Below, piece by piece: positions 19,331 through 29,498 of a stretch of DNA of 64,000 bases. The position numbers and the translations under genes were made by a program. Source of the stretch: an uncultured Pelagibacteraceae bacterium (GTDB lineage Bacteria > Pseudomonadota > Alphaproteobacteria > Pelagibacterales > Pelagibacteraceae); NCBI GenBank assembly GCA_902629075.1, contig CACOPK010000002.1:1-64000 (forward strand), in the 5' to 3' direction. The notes under the pieces were generated by a model. The model was not told where the DNA came from. It searched no databases and worked only from the letters and a program-made list of their open reading frames with translations. The first letter of the stretch is position 1. Each line of letters opens with the position of its first letter.

Positions 19331-20110
19331 ATGTTTAAAAAGAAAATTTATATAGTTTCTGATAAAAATAAGCCATCAATTAAAATTAAAAAATTGCTGG
19401 TTAAAAAATTAAAAATTTCAAATTTAAATAAAGCGGATATTATTATTGTTCTTGGAGGTGATGGTTTTATGCTTCAGACATTAAAAAAATTTTATAAATT
19501 TAATAAGCCATTTTATGGAATAAATACTGGTGACTATGGATTTTTAATGAATAAATTTTCAAAAGATAATTTAGTCAAAAATTTATCTAACGTAGACTTA
19601 ATTAAAATTTCACCAATCCAAATGATAGTAAAAAATAAAAAAGGTAAATTTAAAAAATCAATAGCAATTAATGAAGTTTCTATTTTAAGACAAAGTAGAC
19701 AGGCCGCATCCTTATCTGTTAGCAATGGATCTAAAATTATAATAAAGAAATTAAGAGGTGATGGTTTATTAGTTTCAACACCTGCTGGTAGTACAGCTTA
19801 TAATCTTTCTGTGCATGGGCCCATTTTAAATTTAAATTCAAACAAAATAGCTATCTCTCCCGTAAGTCCTTTTAGACCAAGAAGATGGAGGGGAAAAATT
19901 GTCAGCAATAAGTCAAAAATAATTATAAAAAACCTCAATCCATTTAAAAGACCAATTAGTGCTGTGGCAGATAATTTTGAGGTGAGAAATGCAGTTATGG
20001 TAAAAGTAAGTGAAAATAAAAAAATAGTATTTAATCTTCTTTACAATAAAAATAAATCAATAGAGAAAAAAATTAAAATAGAACAATTAAGAAATGAGGT
20101 TGGTAAGTAG
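19331..20110 (+). CDS. nadK: NAD kinase
   Basis: VLGGDGFMLQTL GGDG motif, NTGDYGFLMN, RGDGLLVSTPAGSTAYNLSVHGPIL. Confidence 0.95.
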   Translation: MFKKKIYIVSDKNKPSIKIKKLLVKKLKISNLNKADIIIVLGGDGFMLQTLKKFYKFNKPFYGINTGDYGFLMNKFSKDNLVKNLSNVDLIKISPIQMIVKNKKGKFKKSIAINEVSILRQSRQAASLSVSNGSKIIIKKLRGDGLLVSTPAGSTAYNLSVHGPILNLNSNKIAISPVSPFRPRRWRGKIVSNKSKIIIKNLNPFKRPISAVADNFEVRNAVMVKVSENKKIVFNLLYNKNKSIEKKIKIEQLRNEVGK

Positions 20111-20114
20111 CTTG

Positions 20115-20190
20115 TGGTGCCCCCACACGGACTCGAACCGCGGACCTACTGATTACAAATCAGTTGCTCTACCAACTGAGCTATAGGGGC
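20115..20190 (-). tRNA. tRNA-Thr(TGT), CCA encoded
   Basis: Reverse complement GCCCCTATAGCTCAGTTGGTAGAGCAACTGATTTGTAATCAGTAGGTCCGCGGTTCGAGTCCGTGTGGGGGCACCA folds as a cloverleaf. Confidence 0.95.
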
Positions 20191-20228
20191 GTCCAGAGTT
20201 TTTTAATAGTAATTATAATAAGATCAAG

Positions 20229-20966
20229 TTATTTTTTATTAATATTTATATGATGAAATACAATAGAGGCGCTATTTGAAAGATTTAAACTTTCTATTTT
20301 CGTGTTTATTTCAATCTTTACAATGAAGTCTAGGTATTTTTCTGTATGTTTTTTCATTCCATATCCTTCAGATCCAAAAACTAAAACATTATTTCCTTGC
20401 CACTCTATATCTGTAAGTTTTTTGTTACCAGATGCATCAAACCCATATATCCAAAAATTTTTTTCTCTTAAGGATTTTAAAGTAGAATTTATATTTGAAA
20501 CAATAAATATATTTAAATACTCTATACATCCACTTGCCGCTTTATACATTAGCTTGCTTGTTTCTGGATAATCTCTCTCTCTTACTATCAATCCATCAAT
20601 ATTAAATGCACTAGCGCTCCTTATAATTGAGCCAATATTTCTCGGATCAGTTGCTCCTGCTAAGCACACGAGATTTAATTTTTCTTTTTTTTTAATAAAT
20701 TCTTTAAGTTGAATATTTTCTAATTTTTCAACTTCTGCAATAAATCCTTGATGTAAAATACCTTCTTTTTTACAGTAATTGTCTAACTCTTTTTTTGTTT
20801 TATAAAAAATCTTTAAACCTTTAAGTAAGTTTTTATTTGGACTTTCTCTATTTATTGTTTTCTTGCTTTCTTCAGTTAAAAATATTTTTAGAACCTTCCT
20901 GTCATTATTTTTAAGAGCTTCTATTACAGGGTGCTTTCCTACTATAAAATATGTAGATTTATTCAT
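20229..20966 (-). CDS. rlmB: 23S rRNA (guanosine-2'-O)-methyltransferase, TrmH/RlmB family
   Basis: FIVGKHPVIEALKNN, AGATDPRNIGSIIRSASAFNIDGLIV, VFGSEGYGMKKHT, LNLSNSASIVFHH. Confidence 0.9.
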   Translation of the reverse strand: MNKSTYFIVGKHPVIEALKNNDRKVLKIFLTEESKKTINRESPNKNLLKGLKIFYKTKKELDNYCKKEGILHQGFIAEVEKLENIQLKEFIKKKEKLNLVCLAGATDPRNIGSIIRSASAFNIDGLIVRERDYPETSKLMYKAASGCIEYLNIFIVSNINSTLKSLREKNFWIYGFDASGNKKLTDIEWQGNNVLVFGSEGYGMKKHTEKYLDFIVKIEINTKIESLNLSNSASIVFHHININKK

Positions 20967-21017
20967 TTTGACCTTATTTTACACGTTTTTTAACAGATTT
21001 TACCATAAATTCTAATA

Positions 21018-21045
21018 TTGCAATTATAAGATAAAAATATATAAA
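21018..21045 (+). promoter_or_regulatory. Putative promoter for tRNA-Tyr/tRNA-Gly/tuf (TTGCAA-16-TATAAA) with GC-rich discriminator
   Basis: TTGCAA 21018-21023, 16-nt spacer, TATAAA 21040-21045, followed by CCGCC. Confidence 0.5.
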
Positions 21046-21099
21046 CCGCCTGTTGTTTAGGCTTTATTAAACATGTGGACACTCTTCCATTTAATATTT

Positions 21100-21185
<86 letters not shown>

Positions 21186-21222
21186 TTTAATAATGTTTAA
21201 ACAGGAGTGAACACTTGGGTTT

Positions 21223-21296
21223 GCGGGTGTAGTTCAGTGGTAGAACACTAGCCTTCCAAGCTGGTTGCGTGGGTTCGATTCCCATCACCCGCTCCA
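21223..21296 (+). tRNA. tRNA-Gly(TCC), CCA encoded
   Basis: GCGGGTG…CACCCGC-T-CCA; anticodon loop CTTCCAA; GGTTCGATTCC. Confidence 0.95.
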
Positions 21297-21336
21297 AATG
21301 TAAAAAAAAAAAATTATAAGTGAGGTATAAAATATA

Positions 21337-22527
21337 ATGTCTAAAGAAAAGTTTAATAGATCGAAGCCACATTGTAATATAGGTACAATTGGCCATGTAG
21401 ACCACGGTAAAACAACTCTTACAGCTGCAATCACAAAAGTATTGTCAGAGACTGGTGGAGCGCAATTTACTGCGTATGATCAAATTGATAAAGCGCCAGA
21501 AGAGAAAGAGAGAGGTATTACTATTTCAACAGCTCACGTTGAGTATGAGACAGAAAAAAGACATTATGCTCACGTAGATTGTCCTGGTCACGCTGACTAT
21601 GTAAAAAATATGATTACTGGTGCAGCACAAATGGATGGAGCGATATTAGTTGTAAACGCTGCAGATGGTCCAATGCCACAAACTAAAGAACATATTCTTT
21701 TAGCAAGACAAGTTGGTGTGCCTGCTATTGTAGTATTCTTAAATAAAGTAGATCAGGTTGATGATAAAGAAATGATAGATTTAGTCGAAGAAGAAATTAA
21801 GGAACTTCTAACATCTTATAAATTTCCTGGTGATAAAACTCCAATTATTAAGGGTTCAGCTTTAGCGGCAGTAGAAGGCAAAGATGAAGCAATTGGTAAA
21901 AATGCAATTATGGAATTAATGAAAGCAGTTGACGATTTTATTCCACAACCAGATAGACCAAAAGATAAACCTTTTTTAATGCCAGTAGAAGACGTATTCT
22001 CTATTTCTGGAAGAGGAACAGTTGTTACGGGCAGAGTAGAACAAGGTGTTGTTAAAACTGGTGAAGAAATAGAAATAGTTGGAATTAGAGAAACTAAAAA
22101 ATCTGTATGTACTGGTGTTGAAATGTTCAGAAAAATTCTAGACACTGGAGAAGCAGGAGACAATATCGGGGCCTTATTAAGAGGTGTTGAAAGAACAGAT
22201 GTAGAGAGAGGTCAAGTTCTTTGTAAACCAGGCTCAGTCACTCCACATACTAAATTTGAGGCACAAGCTTATGTATTAAAAAAAGAAGAAGGTGGAAGAC
22301 ACACTCCATTTTTTACTAAGTATAGACCTCAGTTTTATTTTAGAACGACGGATGTAACTGGCGAAGTAGAATTACCTGCTGGAACAGAGATGGTTATGCC
22401 AGGTGATGATGCTAAATTTACTGTTAAACTAATTACTCCTATTGCTATGAGTGAGAAGTTAAATTTTGCGATTAGAGAAGGTGGTAGAACAGTAGGAGCT
22501 GGAGTAGTAACTAAAATTATAGAGTAA
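21337..22527 (+). CDS. tuf: Elongation factor Tu
   Basis: 396 aa; [40 protein letters not shown]. Confidence 0.99.
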   Translation: MSKEKFNRSKPHCNIGTIGHVDHGKTTLTAAITKVLSETGGAQFTAYDQIDKAPEEKERGITISTAHVEYETEKRHYAHVDCPGHADYVKNMITGAAQMDGAILVVNAADGPMPQTKEHILLARQVGVPAIVVFLNKVDQVDDKEMIDLVEEEIKELLTSYKFPGDKTPIIKGSALAAVEGKDEAIGKNAIMELMKAVDDFIPQPDRPKDKPFLMPVEDVFSISGRGTVVTGRVEQGVVKTGEEIEIVGIRETKKSVCTGVEMFRKILDTGEAGDNIGALLRGVERTDVERGQVLCKPGSVTPHTKFEAQAYVLKKEEGGRHTPFFTKYRPQFYFRTTDVTGEVELPAGTEMVMPGDDAKFTVKLITPIAMSEKLNFAIREGGRTVGAGVVTKIIE

Positions 22528-22535
22528 AACTCCAT

Positions 22536-22611
22536 AGGAGTGTAGCTCAATTGGTAGAGCGCTGGTCTCCAAAACCAGAGGTTGGGGGTTCGATTCCCTC
22601 CGCTCCTGCCA
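22536..22611 (+). tRNA. tRNA-Trp(CCA), 3' CCA encoded
   Basis: AGGAGTG…CGCTCCT-G-CCA; anticodon loop CTCCAAA; GGTTCGATTCC. Confidence 0.95.
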
Positions 22612-22629
22612 TAAAAGATATAAATATTT

Positions 22630-22821
22630 ATGAAAAACCCACTTAAATTTTTTCAAGAAGTTAAAAACGAGGCTTTTAAGGTTTCATGGCCCACAACGAA
22701 AGAGACTGTACAAGGCTCATTGATGGTTGCAGCAATGGCTATAATAGCTTCCTTATTTTTTTTACTTTTAGATCAAATTTTAAAGTTTTTTTTAGAAATA
22801 ATTCTTAAGGTGAGTTTCTAA
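22630..22821 (+). CDS. secE: Preprotein translocase subunit SecE
   Basis: 63 aa, FFQEVKNEAFKVSWPTTKETVQGSLMV followed by one TM helix; upstream of nusG. Confidence 0.95.
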   Translation: MKNPLKFFQEVKNEAFKVSWPTTKETVQGSLMVAAMAIIASLFFLLLDQILKFFLEIILKVSF

Positions 22822-23351
22822 TGGCTAATTGGTTTATTGTACAATCACATTCAAGTTTTGAGAATAAAGTTGCTCAACAAATTAAAGATGAAGCTGACAA
22901 AACCAAAGTATCAGATAAAATTGAGGAAATAATTGTACCAACACATGATGTTACAGAGGTTAGGAGAGGAAAAAGAGTACAAAGAAAGAAAAAATTTTTT
23001 CCAGGATATGTCTTAATTAAATGCGAAATGACAGATGATATTTATCATATGATTAAAAATTTGAAAAAAGTCAGTGGTTTTTTAGGATCAAAAGGATCCC
23101 CAGTTCCTGTATCTAATAAAGAAATAGAAAAGATTTTAGGCGAAATAAAAGATGGTGTAGTTCAACCAAAATCTGGTATAGATTACGCCATTGGCGAAAA
23201 AGTTCAAGTTATCGATGGACCATTTGCATCATTTAGTGGTTTGGTCGAGGAGATAGATGAAGATAAATCTAAATTGAAGGTTTCAGTTTCAATTTTTGGC
23301 AGACCTACTCCTGTTGAACTAGAATTTAACCAAGTAGAGAAAGCAAGTTAA
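22821..23351 (+). CDS. nusG: Transcription termination/antitermination factor NusG
   Basis: [57 protein letters not shown] motif. Confidence 0.98.
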   Translation: MANWFIVQSHSSFENKVAQQIKDEADKTKVSDKIEEIIVPTHDVTEVRRGKRVQRKKKFFPGYVLIKCEMTDDIYHMIKNLKKVSGFLGSKGSPVPVSNKEIEKILGEIKDGVVQPKSGIDYAIGEKVQVIDGPFASFSGLVEEIDEDKSKLKVSVSIFGRPTPVELEFNQVEKAS

Positions 23352-23779
23352 TGGCAAAAAAAGAAATTACAGGTTATGTAAAATTACAAATAAAGGGTGG
23401 TCAAGCTAATCCCGCACCTCCTGTTGGTCCAGCTTTAGGTCAAAGAGGAATTAACATTATGGATTTTTGCAAAGCTTTTAATGAAAAGACAAAAAATTTA
23501 ATGGGAAAACCTGTGCCTGTAATTATAACTGTTTATAAAGATAAAAAGTTTGATTTTATAATTAAAACACCTCCTGCCACTTTTTACATTAAAGAAAAAT
23601 TGAAATTGAAAAGTGGGTCATCTGAACCTGGAAGAAATATAGTTAAATCAATCACAAAAAAACAGTTAGAAGAAATAGCAAAAGAAAAAATGGCTGATTT
23701 AAACGCTCATGATATTAATCAAGCAGCTAAAATTATAGCAGGCTCTGCTAGATCAATGGGTATTGAGGTAAAAGATTAA
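23351..23779 (+). CDS. rplK: 50S ribosomal protein L11
   Basis: [31 protein letters not shown]. Confidence 0.98.
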   Translation: MAKKEITGYVKLQIKGGQANPAPPVGPALGQRGINIMDFCKAFNEKTKNLMGKPVPVIITVYKDKKFDFIIKTPPATFYIKEKLKLKSGSSEPGRNIVKSITKKQLEEIAKEKMADLNAHDINQAAKIIAGSARSMGIEVKD

Positions 23780-24468
23780 TGACATCAAAAAGATTTAAAA
23801 ATTTATTAGAAATTGTTAAAGATAAAAAATCTAAGACTATAAAGGAGTTGCTTCCAGAAATAAAAAAGAACTGCACAACAAAATTTGATGAGTCTATTGA
23901 TCTAAGTTTACAAATAAACAATAAGCAAAAAAAAGGAGAGGTAAATATTAGAACTGTAGTAAATATGCCATCAGGAACAGGAAAAAAAATTAAAGTAGCT
24001 GTTTTATGTGATGATTCCAAAAAAACATCAGCGGAAAAAGCAGGTGCGGATATAGTTGGCTCAGACGACTTAATCGAAAAAATTAAAGCAGGCGAGCTTA
24101 ATTTTGAAAAATTAATATGTACTCCTAAAATGATGATAAGTTTAGCCAAGCTAGGTAAAATATTAGGACCGAAAGGATTAATGCCAAATCCTAAACTTGG
24201 AACAGTAACTGATGATATTGAACAGGCTGTAAAGAACGCAAAAGCAGGTCAAGTTGAGATTAAAAATGATAAAGATGGAAATATAGGAATAAGTTTAGGA
24301 AAAAAATCTTTCACTGACGATAAAATTTTATCAAACTTTAATGCAATAATTGAGACATTAGAAAAAGAAAAAGGCAACAATTCATTTAAAGGTGAGATGA
24401 TAAAAAGTATACACCTTACTTCTACAATGGGTATTGCTTATAAACTAAAATTAGATAAACATTTTTAA
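23779..24468 (+). CDS. rplA: 50S ribosomal protein L1
   Basis: LGKILGPKGLMPNPKLGTVTDDI. Confidence 0.98.
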   Translation: MTSKRFKNLLEIVKDKKSKTIKELLPEIKKNCTTKFDESIDLSLQINNKQKKGEVNIRTVVNMPSGTGKKIKVAVLCDDSKKTSAEKAGADIVGSDDLIEKIKAGELNFEKLICTPKMMISLAKLGKILGPKGLMPNPKLGTVTDDIEQAVKNAKAGQVEIKNDKDGNIGISLGKKSFTDDKILSNFNAIIETLEKEKGNNSFKGEMIKSIHLTSTMGIAYKLKLDKHF

Positions 24469-24469
24469 T

Positions 24470-24976
24470 ATGAATAAAGATCAAAAGAAAAATTACATTG
24501 AAAAAATGACTTCAGAAATTGACAAGTCTCAAGCTGTAATTGTTACTCATTATCAAGGATTAAACATGCCACAACTAGATCAGTTAAGAAAACAAATGAG
24601 AGAACATGGTATATTATTCAAAATTACAAAAAATAGAATTACGAAAATAGCACTAGAAAAAACTAGAGCTAAAGAACTGGGCAAATTATTTGCAGGCCCA
24701 ACAGCGGTAGCAATGTCTGATGATGCAATCACATCTGCAAAAATTCTAACTAAATTTTCCAAAGAAAATTCTAATCTTAAAATTTTAGGTGGAATTATGG
24801 GAGACGAGATTCTTGACGTTGCGGCTGTTCAAAATGTTGCAACTTTACCTACGCTTGATGAAGCAAGGGCTAAAATAGTAGGTATTTTAAGGACTCCAGC
24901 TCAAAAATTAGCTACGATTTTACTTGCGCCGGCGACAAAAATCGCTATTTTGGCCAGCGAAAAATCAAAAAAATAA
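24470..24976 (+). CDS. rplJ: 50S ribosomal protein L10
   Basis: [35 protein letters not shown]. Confidence 0.96.
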   Translation: MNKDQKKNYIEKMTSEIDKSQAVIVTHYQGLNMPQLDQLRKQMREHGILFKITKNRITKIALEKTRAKELGKLFAGPTAVAMSDDAITSAKILTKFSKENSNLKILGGIMGDEILDVAAVQNVATLPTLDEARAKIVGILRTPAQKLATILLAPATKIAILASEKSKK

Positions 24977-24995
24977 CCAGGGACACAAAAATATT

Positions 24996-25364
24996 ATGGC
25001 CGATCTAAATAAAATTATAGACGAATTATCAAGTTTAACAGTAGTAGAAGCTGCTGAACTATCAAAACAACTTGAAGAGAAGTGGGGAGTAACAGCTGCA
25101 GCAGCAGTAGCAGCACCAGCAGCAGCAGGTGGAGCTGCGCCAGCAGAAGAAAAAGATGAATTCACTATTGTACTAGCTTCAGCAGGTGACAAAAAAATTA
25201 ATGTTATCAAAGAAATAAGAGCAGTTACATCATTAGGACTAAAAGAAGCAAAAGATTTAGTTGAAGGTGCTCCTAAAGAAGTAAAAGCTGGTGTTAATAA
25301 AAAAGAAGCAGAAGAAATTAAACAAAAATTAGAAGCCGCAGGCGCAAAAGTAGAACTCAAGTAA
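24996..25364 (+). CDS. rplL: 50S ribosomal protein L7/L12
   Basis: [32 protein letters not shown], Ala-rich hinge. Start corrected from the ORF track (24924), which overlaps rplJ. Confidence 0.97.
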   Translation: MADLNKIIDELSSLTVVEAAELSKQLEEKWGVTAAAAVAAPAAAGGAAPAEEKDEFTIVLASAGDKKINVIKEIRAVTSLGLKEAKDLVEGAPKEVKAGVNKKEAEEIKQKLEAAGAKVELK

Positions 25365-25365
25365 T

Positions 25366-25390
25366 TAGCTTAAATAATTTTATTAAGTTA
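25366..25390 (+). promoter_or_regulatory. Candidate hairpin between rplL and rpoB (possible attenuator or processing site)
   Basis: TAGCTTAA-(ATAATTTTA)-TTAAGTTA, 8-bp stem with one G-U pair; no U-tract after it. Confidence 0.35.
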
Positions 25391-25407
25391 GTAACTCAAA
25401 AAAATTA

Positions 25408-28400
25408 ATGGATTTATCTTTTACAGGTAAAAAAAACATAAGAAAAAATTTTGGTAAGCTAAAAGAAAGCTTATCAATTCCTAATCTTATTGAGGTTCAA
25501 AAAAATTCTTACAGACAATTAACAGAGTTTAATTCTGAAATCGAAGCACACTTAATAAAAGGGTTCGATAGGGTATTTAAAAGCATTTTTCCTATTGAAG
25601 ATATTAATGATAAAGCAACTTTAGAATACGTTTCTTATAGATTTGATAAACCAAAATTCGATGTTGATGAGTGTATTTCAAGAGGTTTAACTTATTCAGC
25701 TGCATTAAAATGCACACTAAGATTAGTAATTTACGAAATTGACTCTGAAAATAATACTAAAGAGATTTTATCAGCAAAAGAACAAGAAGTTTATATGGGT
25801 GAAATTCCTATGATGACAGATAGTGGCACATTTATTATTAATGGTGTCCAAAGAGTAGTAGTTAATCAAATGCATAGAAGTCCAGGAGTATTTTTTGACC
25901 ATGATAAAGGTAAATCTCATGCAAGTGGAAAATTATTATTTAATTGTAGAGTAATTCCAAATCGAGGTTCATGGTTAGATTTTGAATTTGACGTTAAAGA
26001 TCTATTATACTTTAGAATTGATAGAAAAAAGAAAATATTAGTAAGCACTTTACTTTTAGCTTTAGGATATACAAAAAATGATATTGTAAATGAATTTTAT
26101 GAGAAGGAAAACTATGTTTTTGATTCAAGTAATGAGATGTGGAAAACAAAGTTTGATCCTGAAAATTACAAATCTAAAAATTTTTCAGAAGAAGTAATTA
26201 ATGCTAATAACAATAAAGTCGTAATTAAAGCTGGAGAAAAAATAAATTTTCTTAATGCAAAAAAATTACAAAATGATGGTCTTAAAGATATATATGTTTC
26301 AAAAAACTCTTTGGTTGGTAAGTTTTTACATAAAAAAATTGTTTTAGAGAATCAAGACGAAAAATTTGAAATCGGAACAGAATTAAATGAAACTATTCTA
26401 GACAAATTAATTGAAAATAAAATATATAATATTGAAATAACAAAAACAAATCCTATTAATAAAGGGCCTTATCTTTTACTTACTCTTTTAAACGACAAAA
26501 ATGAAAACAAAAATGATTCGATTAACGATATTTATAAAGTTTTAAGACCTGGAGAGCCTCCTACAATTGAGATTGCGTCTCAAATTTTTAACAATCTTTT
26601 TTTTAGTTCTGAGAGATATGACCTTTCAGATGTAGGAAGAGTAAAAATGAATTCTAGGCTCGAGTTAAATTGTTCAGATAAAATTACAATTTTACGTAAT
26701 GAAGATATTATATCAATAATTAAAAAGATGTTGGAGTTAAGAGATGGCAAAGATGAAATTGATGACATTGACCATCTTGGAAACAGAAGGATCAGATCTG
26801 TAGGGGAACTTGTTGAAAACCAAGCAAGAATGGGCGTTTACAGAATGGAGAGAGCAATTAAAGAAAAGATGACAACAATAGATGTAGAGTCGGCAATGCC
26901 ACAAGATTTAATTAATGCAAAACCATTAACTGTCTCATTAAAAGATTTTTTTGCAACTTCTCAACTTTCTCAGTTCATGGATCAAACAAATCCATTGTCT
27001 GAAATAACTCACAAAAGAAGAGTTTCAGCATTAGGACCCGGTGGATTAACAAGAGAGAGAGCTGGATTTGAGGTTAGGGACGTTCACCCAACTCATTACG
27101 GCAGAATTTGTCCAATAGAAACACCCGAGGGTCCGAATATTGGACTTATTAATAGTTTATCTACTTACTCAAAAATAAATAAATATGGATTTATTGAAAG
27201 CCCATATAAAAAAGTTGAAAGTGGTAAAGTAGTTGAGACGATTGAATATTTATCTGCAATGGAAGAAACCAAATATACTATTGCACAAGCAAATTCAAAA
27301 TTAGATAAAAATGGAAAATTTACAGAGGATTTAGTCTCATGCAGACAGAACTTAAACTTTATTTTAGCAAAACCTGAAAATGTAGATTATATAGACGTTT
27401 CGCCCAAACAACTTGTTTCAGTCGCTGCATCTTTAATTCCTTTTTTGGAAAATGACGACGCAAATAGAGCTTTGATGGGATCAAATATGATGAGACAAGC
27501 CGTGCCATTAATGAAGCCAGAAGCCCCATTAGTTGGAACTGGAATTGAAAGTGATGTAGCATTAGATTCTGGTGTTACAATTGTTGCAAAAAGAGATGGA
27601 ATTGTAGATAAAATAGATGGTAAAAGAATTGTTATTAAAGCATCTGAAGAGAAAGATTTTTCAAAATCTGGTGTAGATATTTATAATTTACAAAAATTTA
27701 AAAGATCAAATCAAAACACATGTATTAATCAAAAACCTTTAGTTAGAGTAGGAGACAAGGTTAAAACAGGAGATATAATTGCAGATGGACCATCAACTAA
27801 AGTTGGTGAACTAGCTTTAGGTAAAAATGTTACGGTAGCATTCATGCCATGGCAAGGATATAATTTTGAGGATTCTATTTTAATATCAGAAAGATGTGTC
27901 ACTGATGATGTATTTACTTCAATTCATATCGAGGAATATGAAGTCATGGCAAGAGATACAAAACTAGGTGAAGAAGATATAACTAGAGACATACCAAATG
28001 TTAATGAAGAGTCATTGAAAAATTTAGATGAGTCAGGAATAGTTTATATTGGTGCTGAAGTAAAACCTGGGGATATTTTAGTTGGAAAAGTAACTCCTAA
28101 AGGTGACTCCGCATCTGGCCCAGAGGAAAAATTATTAAGATCAATTTTTGGAGAAAAAGCAATTGATGTAACAGATACTTCACTAAGGATGCCTAGTGGT
28201 AGTAGCGGTACAGTAGTTGATGTTAGAGTCTTTAATAGACACGGTATTGAAAAAGACGAAAGATCAATAATAATTGAGAGATCAGAAATAGAAAATGTTC
28301 AACAAGACAAGCTAGTAGAAGAAGAAATACTTCAAAGAAGCATTAAACAAAGAGCTGGATCAATTCTTTCTGGATTGAAAAATGAAAAGAAAATTAAAAA

Positions 28401-29496
28401 TTTAGAGGCAGGTGAAGCTTTAAATGAAAATAAAATTAATGATTTAACAATTAATGAATTATTTAAAATTAGCGTTGCAGATAAAAAAGGTACAGAAGCA
28501 ATGGATAAGTTAAAAGATCAATATAATAGTGCAAATCTCGATATTCAAAATAGATTTGAGGATAAAGTTTTAAAAATACAGCAAGGTGACGATTTACTTC
28601 CAAGTGTTATGAAAATGGTAAAAGTTTTTGTTGCGATGAAGAGAAGACTAAGACCTGGAGATAAAATGTCTGGAAGACATGGAAATAAAGGGGTGGTAAG
28701 TAAAATTGTTCCTGTAGAGGACATGCCTTACTTAGAAAGTGGACAAGCAGTTGACATAGTTCTAAATCCACTTGGGGTACCGAGTAGAATGAATGTTGGT
28801 CAAATATTAGAAACTCATATTGGATGGGCATGCTCTGAACTTGGAAATAAATTAAAAGTTTTAATTAATAAAATGAATAAAAAAAATGAAAAAAATTCTG
28901 ATATTAAAAAGGTTTTAACTGATGTTTATGGTAACGAATTTTATAGTAACGTTGTCAATAAATTATCAGATACAGAATTCTCAGATTATATTGAAAATAT
29001 GAAGAACGGAATCCCAATTGCTACTCCAGTTTTTGATGGAGCAAAAGAATTTGATGTTACTAGCATGCTTAAAACTGCTTCATTACCAGAATCTGGACAA
29101 ACATATCTTTGGGACGGTCGAACAGGTGAAAAATTTGATAGACCAGTGACAGTAGGAACTATTTATATGTTAAAACTACATCATCTTGTAGAAGATAAAA
29201 TTCATGCAAGATCTACTGGTCCTTATAGTCTTGTTACTCAACAGCCCCTAGGAGGCAAAGCACAAAACGGTGGTCAAAGATTTGGTGAAATGGAAGTCTG
29301 GGCATTAGAGGCATATGGAGCTTCTTATACATTGCAAGAAATATTAACTGTTAAATCAGACGATGTTGCAGGTAGAGTTAAAGTATATGAGACAATAGTT
29401 AAAGGTGAAGAAAACTTTGAGTCTGGTATTCCTGAATCGTTCAATGTTTTAGTAAAAGAAATTAAATCATTAGCACTAAATGTGGAGTTAAATTAG
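25408..29496 (+). CDS. rpoB: DNA-directed RNA polymerase subunit beta
   Basis: 1362 aa; [64 protein letters not shown]. Confidence 0.99.
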   Translation: MDLSFTGKKNIRKNFGKLKESLSIPNLIEVQKNSYRQLTEFNSEIEAHLIKGFDRVFKSIFPIEDINDKATLEYVSYRFDKPKFDVDECISRGLTYSAALKCTLRLVIYEIDSENNTKEILSAKEQEVYMGEIPMMTDSGTFIINGVQRVVVNQMHRSPGVFFDHDKGKSHASGKLLFNCRVIPNRGSWLDFEFDVKDLLYFRIDRKKKILVSTLLLALGYTKNDIVNEFYEKENYVFDSSNEMWKTKFDPENYKSKNFSEEVINANNNKVVIKAGEKINFLNAKKLQNDGLKDIYVSKNSLVGKFLHKKIVLENQDEKFEIGTELNETILDKLIENKIYNIEITKTNPINKGPYLLLTLLNDKNENKNDSINDIYKVLRPGEPPTIEIASQIFNNLFFSSERYDLSDVGRVKMNSRLELNCSDKITILRNEDIISIIKKMLELRDGKDEIDDIDHLGNRRIRSVGELVENQARMGVYRMERAIKEKMTTIDVESAMPQDLINAKPLTVSLKDFFATSQLSQFMDQTNPLSEITHKRRVSALGPGGLTRERAGFEVRDVHPTHYGRICPIETPEGPNIGLINSLSTYSKINKYGFIESPYKKVESGKVVETIEYLSAMEETKYTIAQANSKLDKNGKFTEDLVSCRQNLNFILAKPENVDYIDVSPKQLVSVAASLIPFLENDDANRALMGSNMMRQAVPLMKPEAPLVGTGIESDVALDSGVTIVAKRDGIVDKIDGKRIVIKASEEKDFSKSGVDIYNLQKFKRSNQNTCINQKPLVRVGDKVKTGDIIADGPSTKVGELALGKNVTVAFMPWQGYNFEDSILISERCVTDDVFTSIHIEEYEVMARDTKLGEEDITRDIPNVNEESLKNLDESGIVYIGAEVKPGDILVGKVTPKGDSASGPEEKLLRSIFGEKAIDVTDTSLRMPSGSSGTVVDVRVFNRHGIEKDERSIIIERSEIENVQQDKLVEEEILQRSIKQRAGSILSGLKNEKKIKNLEAGEALNENKINDLTINELFKISVADKKGTEAMDKLKDQYNSANLDIQNRFEDKVLKIQQGDDLLPSVMKMVKVFVAMKRRLRPGDKMSGRHGNKGVVSKIVPVEDMPYLESGQAVDIVLNPLGVPSRMNVGQILETHIGWACSELGNKLKVLINKMNKKNEKNSDIKKVLTDVYGNEFYSNVVNKLSDTEFSDYIENMKNGIPIATPVFDGAKEFDVTSMLKTASLPESGQTYLWDGRTGEKFDRPVTVGTIYMLKLHHLVEDKIHARSTGPYSLVTQQPLGGKAQNGGQRFGEMEVWALEAYGASYTLQEILTVKSDDVAGRVKVYETIVKGEENFESGIPESFNVLVKEIKSLALNVELN

Positions 29497-29498
29497 TT

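Noticed and set aside
21041-21066. Hairpin ATAAACCGCCT-GTTGTTT-AGGCTTTAT upstream of tRNA-Tyr
   Set aside because: Its left arm overlaps the predicted -10/discriminator, so it would not be fully transcribed from that promoter, and it lacks a U-tract for a terminator.
24924-24995. N-terminal extension of the rplL ORF
   Set aside because: Overlaps rplJ in another frame; L7/L12 begins MADLNKII at 24996.
25093-25150. GCAGCAGCAG-type repeat
   Set aside because: Ala-rich hinge codons of L7/L12, not a functional DNA repeat.
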